From the NCBI GenBank assembly GCA_900555605.1, contig USLW01000002.1:1-20835 (forward strand): DNA of 20,835 bases. Direction: 5' to 3'. Source of the DNA: an uncultured Clostridium sp. (GTDB lineage: Bacteria > Bacillota > Clostridia > UBA1212 > UBA1255). Each line of letters opens with the position of its first letter. The stretch's first letter is position 1. Position numbers and translations under genes: made by a program. The notes beneath the pieces were generated by a model that did not search any database, was not told where the DNA came from, and saw nothing but the letters and a program-made list of their open reading frames with translations. Shown here piece after piece: positions 1-8,018 of this stretch.

Positions 1-478
1 TTATCCTGCGGAAGCCCTTGTTTTTCAAGGGGTTTCGGGGTTTATCAACGATTTTGGCATAAAACCACAGTTCACCGGCTCCGCTCCAGTCGGTTTTCGA
101 CGATATATCCTTTCCGAACATAAACTCCACATCATTGAAAACAGCATTTTCACTGACTTGTGTAAATGCAAGAGACTGCTTCAGGTATCCTCCCTGTTCC
201 GATAACGAATACTTTATGCCGTTTAAGCTTCCTTTAATAACAGCAGACAAAGTTCCCTTTCCCGCCTGTTTTATTAAATCAACTATATTAGGATTATTTT
301 CAAGCGCCACTGTCTGCCAGTTTTTTATGTTATTCCGTATATTCTCTCCTATATAACCGTCTAATCCCGTTACATTTTTATCCAATGGGCTACCCCCTTT
401 ATCCGCGCATCCGCATAATAATATAAAAGACAAAAAAGCAGCGGCAAAACGCCCGATGCATTTTCTTATTTTAATCAT
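1..478 (-). CDS. Putative lipoprotein, C-terminus beyond the window
   Basis: Reading from ATG at 478-476, the frame stays open to the left edge for 159 codons, so the gene is partial. The product starts MIKIRKCIGRFAAAFLSFIL and continues into LLCGCADKGG: a basic n-region, a hydrophobic core and a lipobox-like LCGC, so it is probably a lipoprotein with the lipidated Cys near residue 24. A ribosome binding site (GAAAGGACGAC) lies just upstream. The mature part includes NWQTVALENNPNIVDLIKQ and SLNGIKYSLSEQGGYLKQSL; I do not recognise the family. It starts 34 bp after the SGNH hydrolase stop and is the last gene of the minus-strand surface operon seen here, which suggests an extracytoplasmic carbohydrate-related role (inference). 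A TAA occurs at 3-1 but is out of frame, so I do not take it as the stop. Confidence 0.7.
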   Translation of the reverse strand, partial: MIKIRKCIGRFAAAFLSFILLCGCADKGGSPLDKNVTGLDGYIGENIRNNIKNWQTVALENNPNIVDLIKQAGKGTLSAVIKGSLNGIKYSLSEQGGYLKQSLAFTQVSENAVFNDVEFMFGKDISSKTDWSGAGELWFYAKIVDKPRNPLKNKGFRRI

Positions 479-512
479 AAAAAGTCGTCCTTTCTGGCGT
501 CAAATATTTTTT

Positions 513-1571
513 TCATGTCTTTTTGTTTTTTCTCCTGTAAAGTAATATTCCTAAAACCACTCCGGCCGCAAGAATACCGATAGGAATCAGACACAGGGCA
601 AATATTTTGCCAAGGCTGTCCTCTGCTGCTGATCCCGGCTCAGACCACCCATGAATATTTGTTTGCAAAGCCGGCAGTTCATCAGGATTTAACTTTGAAA
701 CTGCGTCATATACAAGCGCCCCAAACCGCGCATATCCCGTATCGTTGAAATGATAGTCGTCATAATACGAGTCTGAATCGGTACTTACAGCTTCATGCAG
801 CAAAATCAATTTACAGTCCGTTTCTTTCACAAGCTGCTCTACAACAGGCCATACAAATTTCTCCAGGTTCTTCTGCGTGGCTTTTTCTTTAGACTGCGGC
901 GGCATAACTAAAAATACAGACGGCTTGGACGGCAGGCTTTTGTACGAGTTTATAAGAGCTTCATAATCTGAGCGGAAAGCATCCGGCCTGCTTACAACGG
1001 ATTTTGTGATAGTGTCGTTTGTCCCCAGCATTATTACCGCTATATGAGGATTAAAACCAAGCGAATTGCCGTAAAATGCCGTTTGCGTATACGGATACGA
1101 TGTATCGCTCATTAATATTGTCGCGGGCAGCCCGAAATTCTCCACCCAGTATCTTCCGCCTAATTTCTCTTTAAGCGTATCCGTATAAGGACGTGACCCG
1201 CCGGAACCAAACGTCAGACTGTCGCCTATGCACGCGACACGAATAAAACTGTCACTGATAATAGTAACCGGCACCGCCATGGATGCCGTTCCGTCTTTAT
1301 TATCAGAAACAGAACCCGTAAGACTGTCGCTTCCTGTATCATCAATATCCGGAGTATAAGTAACAGCGCCCGTTTCAGAGTTTACGGACGCCGAACCGTA
1401 TTCCGGCTCTGCCGTTAAAGAGAATGTCAGTATGTCACTGTCATCGTCTTTAACGGCATAAGTTACTGTTACGGACTGGTTTTTCACCGTTATTATTTTT
1501 GAATATGCCATGTATCCTGTTGTAAGATCAAAATAAGGAGCTATATTTTCACCTTCCGAAGAAGCTCTCAC
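513..1571 (-). CDS. SGNH/GDSL hydrolase with cadherin-like domain and C-terminal membrane anchor
   Basis: Counting from the GTG at 1571, residues 25-106 resemble a cadherin-like/VCBS beta-sandwich (TAVKDDDSD-type start, GAVTYTPD). The SGNH esterase domain follows: block I GDSLT at 116-120 with nucleophile Ser118, block II Gly147 in NFG, block III GTND at 183-186, and block V DDYHFND with Asp272 and His274. All catalytic residues are present. A membrane helix spans about 324-345 and is followed by RRKNKKT, so the enzyme should be anchored facing outward. The family removes acyl groups from polysaccharides or lipids; deacetylation of a glycan fits this operon (inference). The GTG is unlikely to be the natural start: the same frame continues upstream through a signal peptide to an ATG at 1655 with a good ribosome binding site, but is broken by TGA at 1595-1593. 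The gene may therefore be a recent pseudogene, or the base may be an error. Confidence 0.85.
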   Translation of the reverse strand: MRASSEGENIAPYFDLTTGYMAYSKIITVKNQSVTVTYAVKDDDSDILTFSLTAEPEYGSASVNSETGAVTYTPDIDDTGSDSLTGSVSDNKDGTASMAVPVTIISDSFIRVACIGDSLTFGSGGSRPYTDTLKEKLGGRYWVENFGLPATILMSDTSYPYTQTAFYGNSLGFNPHIAVIMLGTNDTITKSVVSRPDAFRSDYEALINSYKSLPSKPSVFLVMPPQSKEKATQKNLEKFVWPVVEQLVKETDCKLILLHEAVSTDSDSYYDDYHFNDTGYARFGALVYDAVSKLNPDELPALQTNIHGWSEPGSAAEDSLGKIFALCLIPIGILAAGVVLGILLYRRKNKKT

Positions 1572-1655
1572 CGGAACAAAAACAGAGATGCTTCAAATAA
1601 TAACCGCAAAAGCCAGCAGACAGGCCAATTTAATATTACTTTTGTAAAATATCAT
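1572..1655 (-). other. Signal peptide of the SGNH hydrolase, interrupted by in-frame TGA
   Basis: From ATG 1655-1653 the frame reads MIFYKSNIKLACLLAFAVII, then TGA at 1595-1593, then SISVFVPVRASSEG in the same frame as the hydrolase. Basic residues, a hydrophobic core and a V-R-A cleavage-like end make a complete signal peptide apart from the stop. The ribosome binding site AGAGG (1665-1661) lies 5 nt before this ATG, inside the 3' end of the upstream gene, and the two genes overlap by 20 bp. TGA ends several other genes in the window, so reassignment of TGA is unlikely. Confidence 0.75.
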
Positions 1656-3354
1656 GTAAACCTCTTTTTATTATAACAGCGCCGCATACAAGCATTAAAA
1701 GAACAACCGCAGCAATCCGCACGGCACTGCTGTCTCCCGTTTCAGGAGGATTCTCTGCTCCGCCTTGTTCGCCTCCCTGCCCGTCGGACTCTGAGATACT
1801 TTTTACCGTTATGCTGTCAATTTTAAGGTCGCCTCCGCGTACGGAAGCTGCCATGTGGCACTGAGCCGAAATATTTGCCGTTGATGTTTCAGCCACTTTA
1901 TCTCCGTGGGAATTATAAATAACCGCTGTCTTATATGTGTCACCGTCCAAATCAGTATAAGCAACCGACGCAAGCAGCGTACCTCCAGCATAAATGTAAA
2001 CCGTATTGTTTTTATCTTCTAATTTTATGTCAGTATAACCGAGCGTAAAGTCGCTCCCGTCAGGAAGATCTGCTGTATAACGAATATTTCCTATTCCCTT
2101 CGTATGACTGCCGTCATTCTCTTCTGTTGTCTTTACGCCTACCACAAGCTGTGTTTTATGCGGTTTAATAAAGATACCGCAGTCTCCTACGCCGTTTGAA
2201 AAGTCATCCGTTTTATGTCCGTCATCCTCAAAATAATTATTGGTTAAAGCACGTCCAGGCGTATGCAGGAAGAAAAATCCGCCGTTATTATCATAACCGC
2301 CGCTTTTGATTAAAAGTGACACAGCGTAATTCTCCGTAAGAGTGATTTTATTAAGGAATATCTGACGGCTGTTTATACCCCAGTCCATGTTAAAGACCTT
2401 GCCGTTTTCCTGCGAGAGAATCATAAATTTTGGATTCCATTCGTTTGTCCAGTATGTATCCATAGCGGAAGAAGCGTCATTAAATCCGGCGTAATTGTCG
2501 AAATTTTCAATATATACAATATTTTCTTCAGCATCAGAAATTACAATATCGTCAACACTCAGGTCACCGCCGCGCACTGACAAAGCGATATGGCGCAGTT
2601 CGGAAATTTTCGCCGAAGCAGTTACGGCTATTTCGACACCTGACGCGTCCGAAACAGAAGCCGATGTGTAATATCCGTCCTGCAAGCTGGAATACATCAC
2701 TTTAGCTGTCAGGACATTTTCAACGTAAATCTCGGCGCAGCCGTCTTTATCTGTTATTGTAACGTTAACAAATTCCTGGGTAAAGTCTATGTTATCAGGT
2801 AAATCCACTGAATAACGTATATTTCCTATACCCTTTGTATGCGTATCGTCAACAGTTTCGGACGTTTTAACTCCTATAACAAGTTTATTTTTATGAGGCT
2901 TGATAAAAATACCGGAATCCCCAACGCCGTTTGCAAATTCTTCCGTTTTATGTCCGTCGTCTTCAAAATAGGCGTTTGTCATGGCCCTGCCGGGAGTATG
3001 CAGGAAAACAAATCCTCCGTTGTTGTCAATACCTCCGCTTTTTATATTAAAAGACACTTCATAGCTTTCGGGTATGTCAAGTTTGTTTAAAAATACGGAT
3101 TTACAGTCAAATTCCTGTGACCAGAAATCAAGTTTGAAATACCTTCCTTTATCTTCAATTGAAAAAGGATCATTCCATTCATTCGTCCAGTAATCTTTAA
3201 GCGCTTCGTTAGCATCCTCAAAAGACGCGTAACCCTCAAAGTCTTCAGAGTAAAGCACCGTTTCCGTATCCTCTGCGGAAAACACTGCTGCTCCGGCCTG
3301 CGTTACAATCAGTACCGCTGCAAGCAGCACACTAAAAAAAGCATGTTTTTTCAT
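1636..3354 (-). CDS. Secreted two-repeat beta-rich surface protein with NPPETG sorting motif
   Basis: A protein of 572 residues with a signal peptide (1-27, ending VFSAED). It holds two copies of one domain of about 235 residues, roughly 32-275 and 280-510. Each has a DYWTNEWN segment, an IKSGG-DNNGGF-FLHTPGRA segment, YFEDDGHKT, NGVGD-GIFIKPHK, HTKGIGNIRY and a closing SVRGGDL. The fold is probably a concanavalin-like jelly roll or carbohydrate-binding module (inference from the D-F-E-x-Y start and beta-rich spacing). The end is a cell-wall sorting signal: NPPETGD, a hydrophobic helix and a tail with Lys/Arg. The start ATG overlaps the AraC stop (ATGA), and AGGAGG lies 7 nt upstream, so the two are translationally coupled. 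A glycan-binding role is likely; the ligand is unknown. Confidence 0.85.
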   Translation of the reverse strand: MKKHAFFSVLLAAVLIVTQAGAAVFSAEDTETVLYSEDFEGYASFEDANEALKDYWTNEWNDPFSIEDKGRYFKLDFWSQEFDCKSVFLNKLDIPESYEVSFNIKSGGIDNNGGFVFLHTPGRAMTNAYFEDDGHKTEEFANGVGDSGIFIKPHKNKLVIGVKTSETVDDTHTKGIGNIRYSVDLPDNIDFTQEFVNVTITDKDGCAEIYVENVLTAKVMYSSLQDGYYTSASVSDASGVEIAVTASAKISELRHIALSVRGGDLSVDDIVISDAEENIVYIENFDNYAGFNDASSAMDTYWTNEWNPKFMILSQENGKVFNMDWGINSRQIFLNKITLTENYAVSLLIKSGGYDNNGGFFFLHTPGRALTNNYFEDDGHKTDDFSNGVGDCGIFIKPHKTQLVVGVKTTEENDGSHTKGIGNIRYTADLPDGSDFTLGYTDIKLEDKNNTVYIYAGGTLLASVAYTDLDGDTYKTAVIYNSHGDKVAETSTANISAQCHMAASVRGGDLKIDSITVKSISESDGQGGEQGGAENPPETGDSSAVRIAAVVLLMLVCGAVIIKRGLHDILQK

Positions 3355-4256
3355 AATAATTCCTCCTGGTTTTTATTTATTTGCTGTCTTTGGAAATCCT
3401 TTCTGTATGCGGCCGGCGACAGGCCGTATCTGGCTTTAAATAATGTGTAAAACGTTTTATAATCATTGTACCCCACATACTCCATAATAGATTTCACGCT
3501 CGCCGTCCCAGTTGTGAGCATAAGCGCGGCAATATTTAATCTTTTCTCCTGTACGTACTGTGAATATGTCACTCCGACTTTCTTCTTGAATACCTGTGAG
3601 AAATATTTCGGCGTAAGCCCGGCTGCCTGCGCTACCGCTGACAGTTTAAACGCCGGCAAGGCGTTTGATTCCGGCAGGAAATGTTCCATCAGTTTCAGGA
3701 AACTTTCCCTGCTGTTTTTCTGAGGTTCGCTAATAACGTTTTTTTCTATGTTTCTCTTTATTTTTATAAGCAGAATATGAAGATAATACTTTAAAATCTC
3801 TGCAAAGCCTTCTCTGGCCTGGTAATACTCATTCAGCATGGAATTCATTATCCCCTGAAATTCCCTGCTTTTTTGGGAAATCAGTATGCCTCCCTTTATG
3901 CAGTCCTCCGAAATTCTTTCTCCCGGAAAACACGGAAGCGAAAGCAGCTGCGCCGCCGTACAGTTACTGCTTGTTTCCGGATATATCCTTTCCGGTAAAA
4001 AAAGACAGTTTATCCATGTAAAATCATTCGTAACAGGCTGGAGCGAATGACAGTCCATTGGGCTTACCATAATAATATCACCCCATGAAACACTGCCCGT
4101 TTTATCATTCTCCGTATAAAAACCTTCTCCTTTTTTGATATAAACAATTTCGAAAAAATCATGAATATGAGTTTCGTAGCCTTGTTTATCTACGGATTCA
4201 TTGATTGCTATAACGCCCTTTCGTTTTGCAAAATCTTCATAAAGATACTTCTTCAA
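3351..4256 (-). CDS. AraC family transcriptional regulator (cupin plus double HTH)
   Basis: 301 residues, the usual AraC length. The N-terminal half (about 15-110) is a cupin-type sensor domain with H-I-H-D-F-F-E-I-V-Y, GEGFYTEN and GDIIMVSP. The C-terminal part (about 200-295) is the AraC double helix-turn-helix: LSAVAQAAGLTPKYFSQVFK, then a second unit ending VGYNDYKTFYTLFKARYGLS and PAAYR. The start is TTG at 4256, 30 bp after the glycosidase gene; an in-frame TAA lies just upstream. The stop TGA overlaps the ATG of the next gene. A regulator placed inside a glycan-use operon usually responds to a sugar breakdown product and controls its own operon (family knowledge plus inference); I cannot point to its operator. 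Confidence 0.92.
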   Translation of the reverse strand: MKKYLYEDFAKRKGVIAINESVDKQGYETHIHDFFEIVYIKKGEGFYTENDKTGSVSWGDIIMVSPMDCHSLQPVTNDFTWINCLFLPERIYPETSSNCTAAQLLSLPCFPGERISEDCIKGGILISQKSREFQGIMNSMLNEYYQAREGFAEILKYYLHILLIKIKRNIEKNVISEPQKNSRESFLKLMEHFLPESNALPAFKLSAVAQAAGLTPKYFSQVFKKKVGVTYSQYVQEKRLNIAALMLTTGTASVKSIMEYVGYNDYKTFYTLFKARYGLSPAAYRKDFQRQQINKNQEELL

Positions 4257-4286
4257 AACAATCCACTTCCCATTTGCAGCCGGTAT

Positions 4287-6323
4287 TTAACGTTTCTTTT
4301 TCTTTATACGATAAGATATCAGTACCGCCGCCACCGCCGCAGCAGACAATGCCGAGGCCGCAATTATCAATATGCGTGCTACATGCGTATCTTTCCGCAC
4401 CGGAGCTCCTGTAAACTGATAATTAAAGCGCGAGTTCGGCGCACTGTCTCCGTTTAAATAGAATTCGAAGAAATCGCCTTCTGTCTGCATGTTGTCATGC
4501 CATTTAAACTGAAATGATATCTGTTCTTCTGCCGGATTAAGACCTATATCCTTAACAGGCAGGGCAAGTTCAATGCAGCAGCCTGAAATGGCATACCGGA
4601 TACTGTCGTTTACGGTTTCCCATACATATCCGCCTAAACTACGTTCCAATACAGTAGTATTCTCTCTGACGCCTGTTCTGTTTACCACGTACTGGTATCC
4701 TTCCCATCCCGGCAACTCTTTATCCGTGCGGATAAAAAGGTTCATCCAGGCGGCATCTGTATACGGTGTAATATTATTCGTAGTTTCAGCATAAAAATAT
4801 ACGTACTCATTATCATAGGCGGCTTTCATCACTTTAAAATCATTTCTGCCTGTTTTGTTGACATATTTAACGTTCCGCCCGATACCCTTGCTCTCCCGGT
4901 CTGCCTTATCGTACATATCGTCCCTGTATTCAAAAGAAATATCCGCCCAGTCGTCAAAGCTCCCGTCAATTGAAATTCCGGAGGAAGCGCTTTGTTCAAC
5001 TGTTTTGCCCGTACCCTTAAAGCGACGTATATTTATTATCATCTGATTGTAGAAGTTGTCACCCAATCCCCCCTCCCGCGTCGGTTCTATATCTCTGCTG
5101 TATTCCGCGCAGAACTGGTCGAAAAATACACCGTACTCCGGAACAGAACTGATGTTTGCCCATTCAGGAGGATTTGTAAAACGCGCGACTACCCATTCAT
5201 TCCACCCTGTAATAAATAAAATATCAGGATCTAATGAAATTGCACGGTCAAAGCTTTCCTGGAACGCCGCGCCTGCCTCACTGTGATACTCTGGATCTGA
5301 CGGATCTTTCGTAAGGTATTTGAACTGCGACGTATTGCTTCTTCCGCTTGCGATGAAGTATCCGTCCTGATCCGTGACTGACATGCCTCCTCCGATCTGA
5401 TATTCATAATCCGCGTAGCCGCTGATTGTCTGGGAAACGCTGACAGTAACAAGCTCCGCCGGATTGTCTTCCGTATACGCCGCCTTTTGCGGGTATGCCG
5501 AATTCCATGGCCATTCGTTTTCTGAAAATCCGGTATCGTTGAAAGGATACGGTCTGCGCAGCGTGAAATACTCCTTTAGTTCATCCGAAACCATCACATC
5601 CCACGCAAGAAAAAGCGGTTTATCCTTCCAGCGAAACCAAATACTGTCATAACGAGGGTCTGAATAAAACTGATCGTAAAAATGCTGAACCACTTTACAG
5701 GCCTGCGTATAATCCCACGTTGCCATTATGACAATTTGAGGCACGTCTCCGCCTTCCTGAATAATTTCAAGAAACACGTCAAGAATTTTCGTCAGATCAT
5801 CTTTATAAGGTATTATACCGGTATCCGCAAGCCAGTTTGTATAATCCAATACTATTGCGTCCACACCCGCGTCAGTAAGCATCTGCGCATGTTTTCTTAT
5901 GACATACTCATCATCCCTGAGACTGTAGTAACCCCATACAGGTTCTCCCCAGTAGTGATAAGTTTCAGGCAGGCCCCAAAGAGAACTGTTTGTCAGCGCG
6001 TCACTGTTTTCACGCAAAATTTTTGATATATTTCTCGGCGCATGTTTATCAAGCGATACGGCGGATCGCATGGAATCATAATGCCAATTATGATAAAACA
6101 AAAGCACATATTTATCGGAAGCGGTTCCGCCGGCTTCGCTATACTCAGGTGTACTTCTGCCTAAGCTGTCAGTCAGTACCCATGTGTCGCTTTGTACGTC
6201 CCATGTATAATTCCTGTCTTCCCCATTATTGCCGGCAGACGCCGTACTCCCCGGTAAAGTCCCGGAAATATTACTGATAACTAACAGGCACAAAAGAACT
6301 GATAAACGCCTAATTAATTTCAT
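4287..6323 (-). CDS. GH99-like secreted glycosidase with CBM9-like domain and membrane anchor
   Basis: 678 residues. A signal peptide covers about 1-30. The catalytic region (about 70-410) has features of the GH71/GH99-like TIM-barrel group: YVLLFYHNWHYD, the block EPVWGYYSLRDDEYVIRKHA, DAGVDAIVLDYTNW, a KPLFLAW strand, and LFITGWNEW with Glu376 as a probable active-site residue. GH99 enzymes are endo-acting alpha-mannan hydrolases; the substrate here is uncertain. Residues about 450-635 look like a CBM9-type domain (ISIDGSFDDWADI opening, EYVYFYAETTN core). A membrane helix at about 648-671 followed by RIKKKKR keeps the enzyme at the cell surface. AAGGAG lies 10 nt before the ATG. It is the second gene of the operon, 56 bp after the lipoprotein gene. 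Confidence 0.8.
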   Translation of the reverse strand: MKLIRRLSVLLCLLVISNISGTLPGSTASAGNNGEDRNYTWDVQSDTWVLTDSLGRSTPEYSEAGGTASDKYVLLFYHNWHYDSMRSAVSLDKHAPRNISKILRENSDALTNSSLWGLPETYHYWGEPVWGYYSLRDDEYVIRKHAQMLTDAGVDAIVLDYTNWLADTGIIPYKDDLTKILDVFLEIIQEGGDVPQIVIMATWDYTQACKVVQHFYDQFYSDPRYDSIWFRWKDKPLFLAWDVMVSDELKEYFTLRRPYPFNDTGFSENEWPWNSAYPQKAAYTEDNPAELVTVSVSQTISGYADYEYQIGGGMSVTDQDGYFIASGRSNTSQFKYLTKDPSDPEYHSEAGAAFQESFDRAISLDPDILFITGWNEWVVARFTNPPEWANISSVPEYGVFFDQFCAEYSRDIEPTREGGLGDNFYNQMIINIRRFKGTGKTVEQSASSGISIDGSFDDWADISFEYRDDMYDKADRESKGIGRNVKYVNKTGRNDFKVMKAAYDNEYVYFYAETTNNITPYTDAAWMNLFIRTDKELPGWEGYQYVVNRTGVRENTTVLERSLGGYVWETVNDSIRYAISGCCIELALPVKDIGLNPAEEQISFQFKWHDNMQTEGDFFEFYLNGDSAPNSRFNYQFTGAPVRKDTHVARILIIAASALSAAAVAAVLISYRIKKKKR

Positions 6324-6379
6324 AATGCAGTAGCTCCTTATATGTTGCTTTCAAGTATTCGGTTCCGCCGCTCTGTATA

Positions 6380-7141
6380 TCAGAGTCCCGACGGCTGCAA
6401 AGGGCCGGCTTTTACCGTAGGTGTCTTTACATAATTTATTTTCAGAGGCATCGCGCACGGTCCCAGTTCAAATCCTGTTGTTTCTTCCTCATCATCAATA
6501 TACAGCCGTGTTTCAGGTTCTCCCTCCAGTTCGGATCTTCCCCAGATTCCTACGCCTTCCGTTGAATCCGGCGACGTTATGTACAATAAATACTCGCCGT
6601 CCGGCAAAGCTTCAAACTCCATCTTATTTTCAGCGTTATCGGCAAAGTTTGTAAAATTTACCACTGCGGCGGGCGTGTTTTCCTCGCTTATTGTGTCTTC
6701 ATACGTTCCCATCCATTTATATAACGCAAAGTCCAGCGTGCCTGTATTGTCCCCGTATGACGGACAGTTGAGCGACAGTGAATTAAATTCTACGGTAGCA
6801 AAAAACTGTATAGCCACAGACTGGTTAACGGCTCTGTGTTCGTTCGTTTTGCCGGTAGTTTCAAATGCATATGAAAACGCGTCCTGACTTATTATATCGC
6901 CGGCATATGTCTCGTTTCCGGGGGCAATTGTCGGGTGCGGTATTTTCTCGGTAGGTTTCGGCATATCTGAAGGCGTAGGTTCAGCTGTCTGTGCAGACGG
7001 AGACGGCTTTTGCGTTACGATAACCTGGCTTTTCGTAGGCTGCGGCGTTTCCTCACCGGCAGGTTTGTCCTTGCCGCTGCACGCGGAAAACGTAAATGCC
7101 GCTAAGACACAAAGTATTAAGGGTGCAATTCTTTTTAACAT
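6380..7141 (-). CDS. Putative lipoprotein with Pro/Thr-rich linker, first gene of the surface operon
   Basis: 253 residues. The signal sequence ends in the lipobox FSAC with Cys21 as the lipidated residue. Residues about 28-75 form a linker rich in Pro, Thr and Ser, as found in wall-spanning lipoproteins. The rest (about 78-240) is predicted beta-rich, with SVAIQFFATVEFNSLSLNCP, FALYKWMGTYEDTI, LPDGEYLLYITSPD and a GVGIWG segment; this resembles a jelly-roll ligand-binding domain but I do not recognise a named family. GAAAGGAAG lies about 8 nt before the ATG. The gene leads the operon, so a substrate-capture role is plausible (inference). Confidence 0.8.
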   Translation of the reverse strand: MLKRIAPLILCVLAAFTFSACSGKDKPAGEETPQPTKSQVIVTQKPSPSAQTAEPTPSDMPKPTEKIPHPTIAPGNETYAGDIISQDAFSYAFETTGKTNEHRAVNQSVAIQFFATVEFNSLSLNCPSYGDNTGTLDFALYKWMGTYEDTISEENTPAAVVNFTNFADNAENKMEFEALPDGEYLLYITSPDSTEGVGIWGRSELEGEPETRLYIDDEEETTGFELGPCAMPLKINYVKTPTVKAGPLQPSGL

Positions 7142-7340
7142 ATTCTTTTCTTCCTTTCATGTATGTTTTATATTTGTAAAGTGCTTTTATATGTGCTTAC
7201 ATAAAACGGTAAACAATCTCATGAAAGCCTGATTTATCCGCATCTTCACGAGTGCATTTTTATTTGAAAAATACATTGGACTTACGTAAATCATGTTATC
7301 ATAGAAGCAACATAGCGTAAATATGGGCAAATCCGTTTTC
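7142..7340 (-). promoter_or_regulatory. Probable promoter region of the surface-glycan operon
   Basis: This 200-bp AT-rich stretch lies directly upstream of the first lipoprotein gene. On the minus strand a TTGTTT (around 7217-7212) is followed 17 nt later by CATATA, a weak sigma-A-like pair. An 8-bp palindrome TTACGTAA lies at about 7282-7289 and could be an operator. No element is strong enough to be assigned with confidence. Confidence 0.3.
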
Positions 7341-7410
7341 TGTTTAGGAAATTTCTATACATATTGAAATAACCAAAACCACCACACATATCTTTTTAGC
7401 TATAATATGG

Positions 7411-7443
7411 AAAAAAAAACCGGCTTTCAAAAATGAAAGCCGG
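7411..7443 (-). terminator. Rho-independent terminator, minus strand
   Basis: A perfect 10-bp stem CCGGCTTTCA (7420-7429) and TGAAAGCCGG (7434-7443) has a 4-nt loop. On the minus strand it is followed by nine T residues (7419-7411). It faces transcription coming from the right, so it would end the CRISPR transcript and any read-through from ftsH before it reaches the surface operon. Confidence 0.88.
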
Positions 7444-7561
7444 CCAGGCTGCTGACAAATCCCTAAGTTTTTTGTAACATAGGGGGTTGTGATTCTTTGA
7501 CAAGGGAAATTTCCACTACAAAAGAAAAATGTGTTGTCATTATCCACAACACATTGCGATT

Positions 7562-7730
7562 TTCTTCAGATCTGTCGTGCATGCGGAGAGCGACATCGTA
7601 TCACCGGCGACACTGGGCATTGACGTCGATTTCAATCCACGTTCTCCATGCGGAGAACGACTGCAGTGTAGCCAAATGCGCAAAGGGACAGCTGCGGATT
7701 TCAATCCACGTTCTCCATGCGGAGAACGAC
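7562..7730 (-). CRISPR. Orphan type I-C-like CRISPR array, two intact repeats and one decayed repeat
   Basis: Two identical 33-bp repeats lie at 7698-7730 and 7629-7661. On the minus strand they start GTCGTTCTCCGCATGGAG and end GTGGATTGAAAT, which matches the subtype I-C repeat pattern, including the terminal ATTGAAAT. Spacer 1 is 36 bp (7662-7697) and spacer 2 is 34 bp (7595-7628). A third repeat at 7562-7594 keeps only the half that is 5' on the minus strand (7580-7594), as expected for the leader-distal terminal repeat. Together with the repeat orientation this puts the leader on the right (7731 onward) and transcription leftward. No cas gene is within the window, so interference proteins would have to come from elsewhere. 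Confidence 0.9.
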
Positions 7731-7891
7731 AGCAAAGCCTTACAAAATACTGCCTGTTGTATTTCATTATATTATGCATTTTGCCTAAAAACAATACTTT
7801 TCCATTTATATTACTCTGATTTATTTCTATTCTCTTCTATTAAAAGCGGTGCGAACCTCCCCGGGATTTTATGGGCGTTTGAGGTTCGCAC
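7731..7891 (-). promoter_or_regulatory. Probable CRISPR leader with long inverted repeat
   Basis: The AT-rich stretch upstream (minus strand) of the first repeat ends AAGGCTTTGCT at the repeat junction. About 118 bp from the first repeat is a perfect 11-bp inverted repeat, GTGCGAACCTC at 7849-7859 and GAGGTTCGCAC at 7881-7891, separated by 21 bp. From memory, type I-C leaders often carry a GTGCGAACC/GGTTCGCAC pair at this position; this should be confirmed by alignment. A -10-like TATAAT lies inside the leader on the minus strand (around 7772-7767). Confidence 0.55.
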
Positions 7892-8018
7892 TGTAAAACT
7901 ATTTTTCATATTTTACCTGTGTACGGCTTACAGTCTTCAAATACCTTCCTGCAGGCTTAGGAAGGGCGGGAGCTTATCCGTTTTTTGTTCAGCGTGCTCC
8001 TGCGGGCTTGCAGGTCTT
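7892..8018. other. Intergenic region between leader and ftsH
   Basis: No gene is evident. On the minus strand, downstream of ftsH, an imperfect hairpin (CCTTCCT...AGGAAGG, about 7945-7966) is not followed by a clear T-run, so it is at best a weak terminator. Confidence 0.4.

Noticed and set aside
1593..1595. Reassigned genetic code with TGA read as Trp
   Set aside because: TGA ends the SGNH gene, the AraC gene, the first lipoprotein, the DUF2461 gene and the radical SAM gene at natural positions, two of them in ATGA overlaps. A local mutation or error is simpler.
7276..7302. Plus-strand promoter TTGGAC/TATCAT
   Set aside because: Spacing is only 15 bp and nothing coding follows before the CRISPR region.
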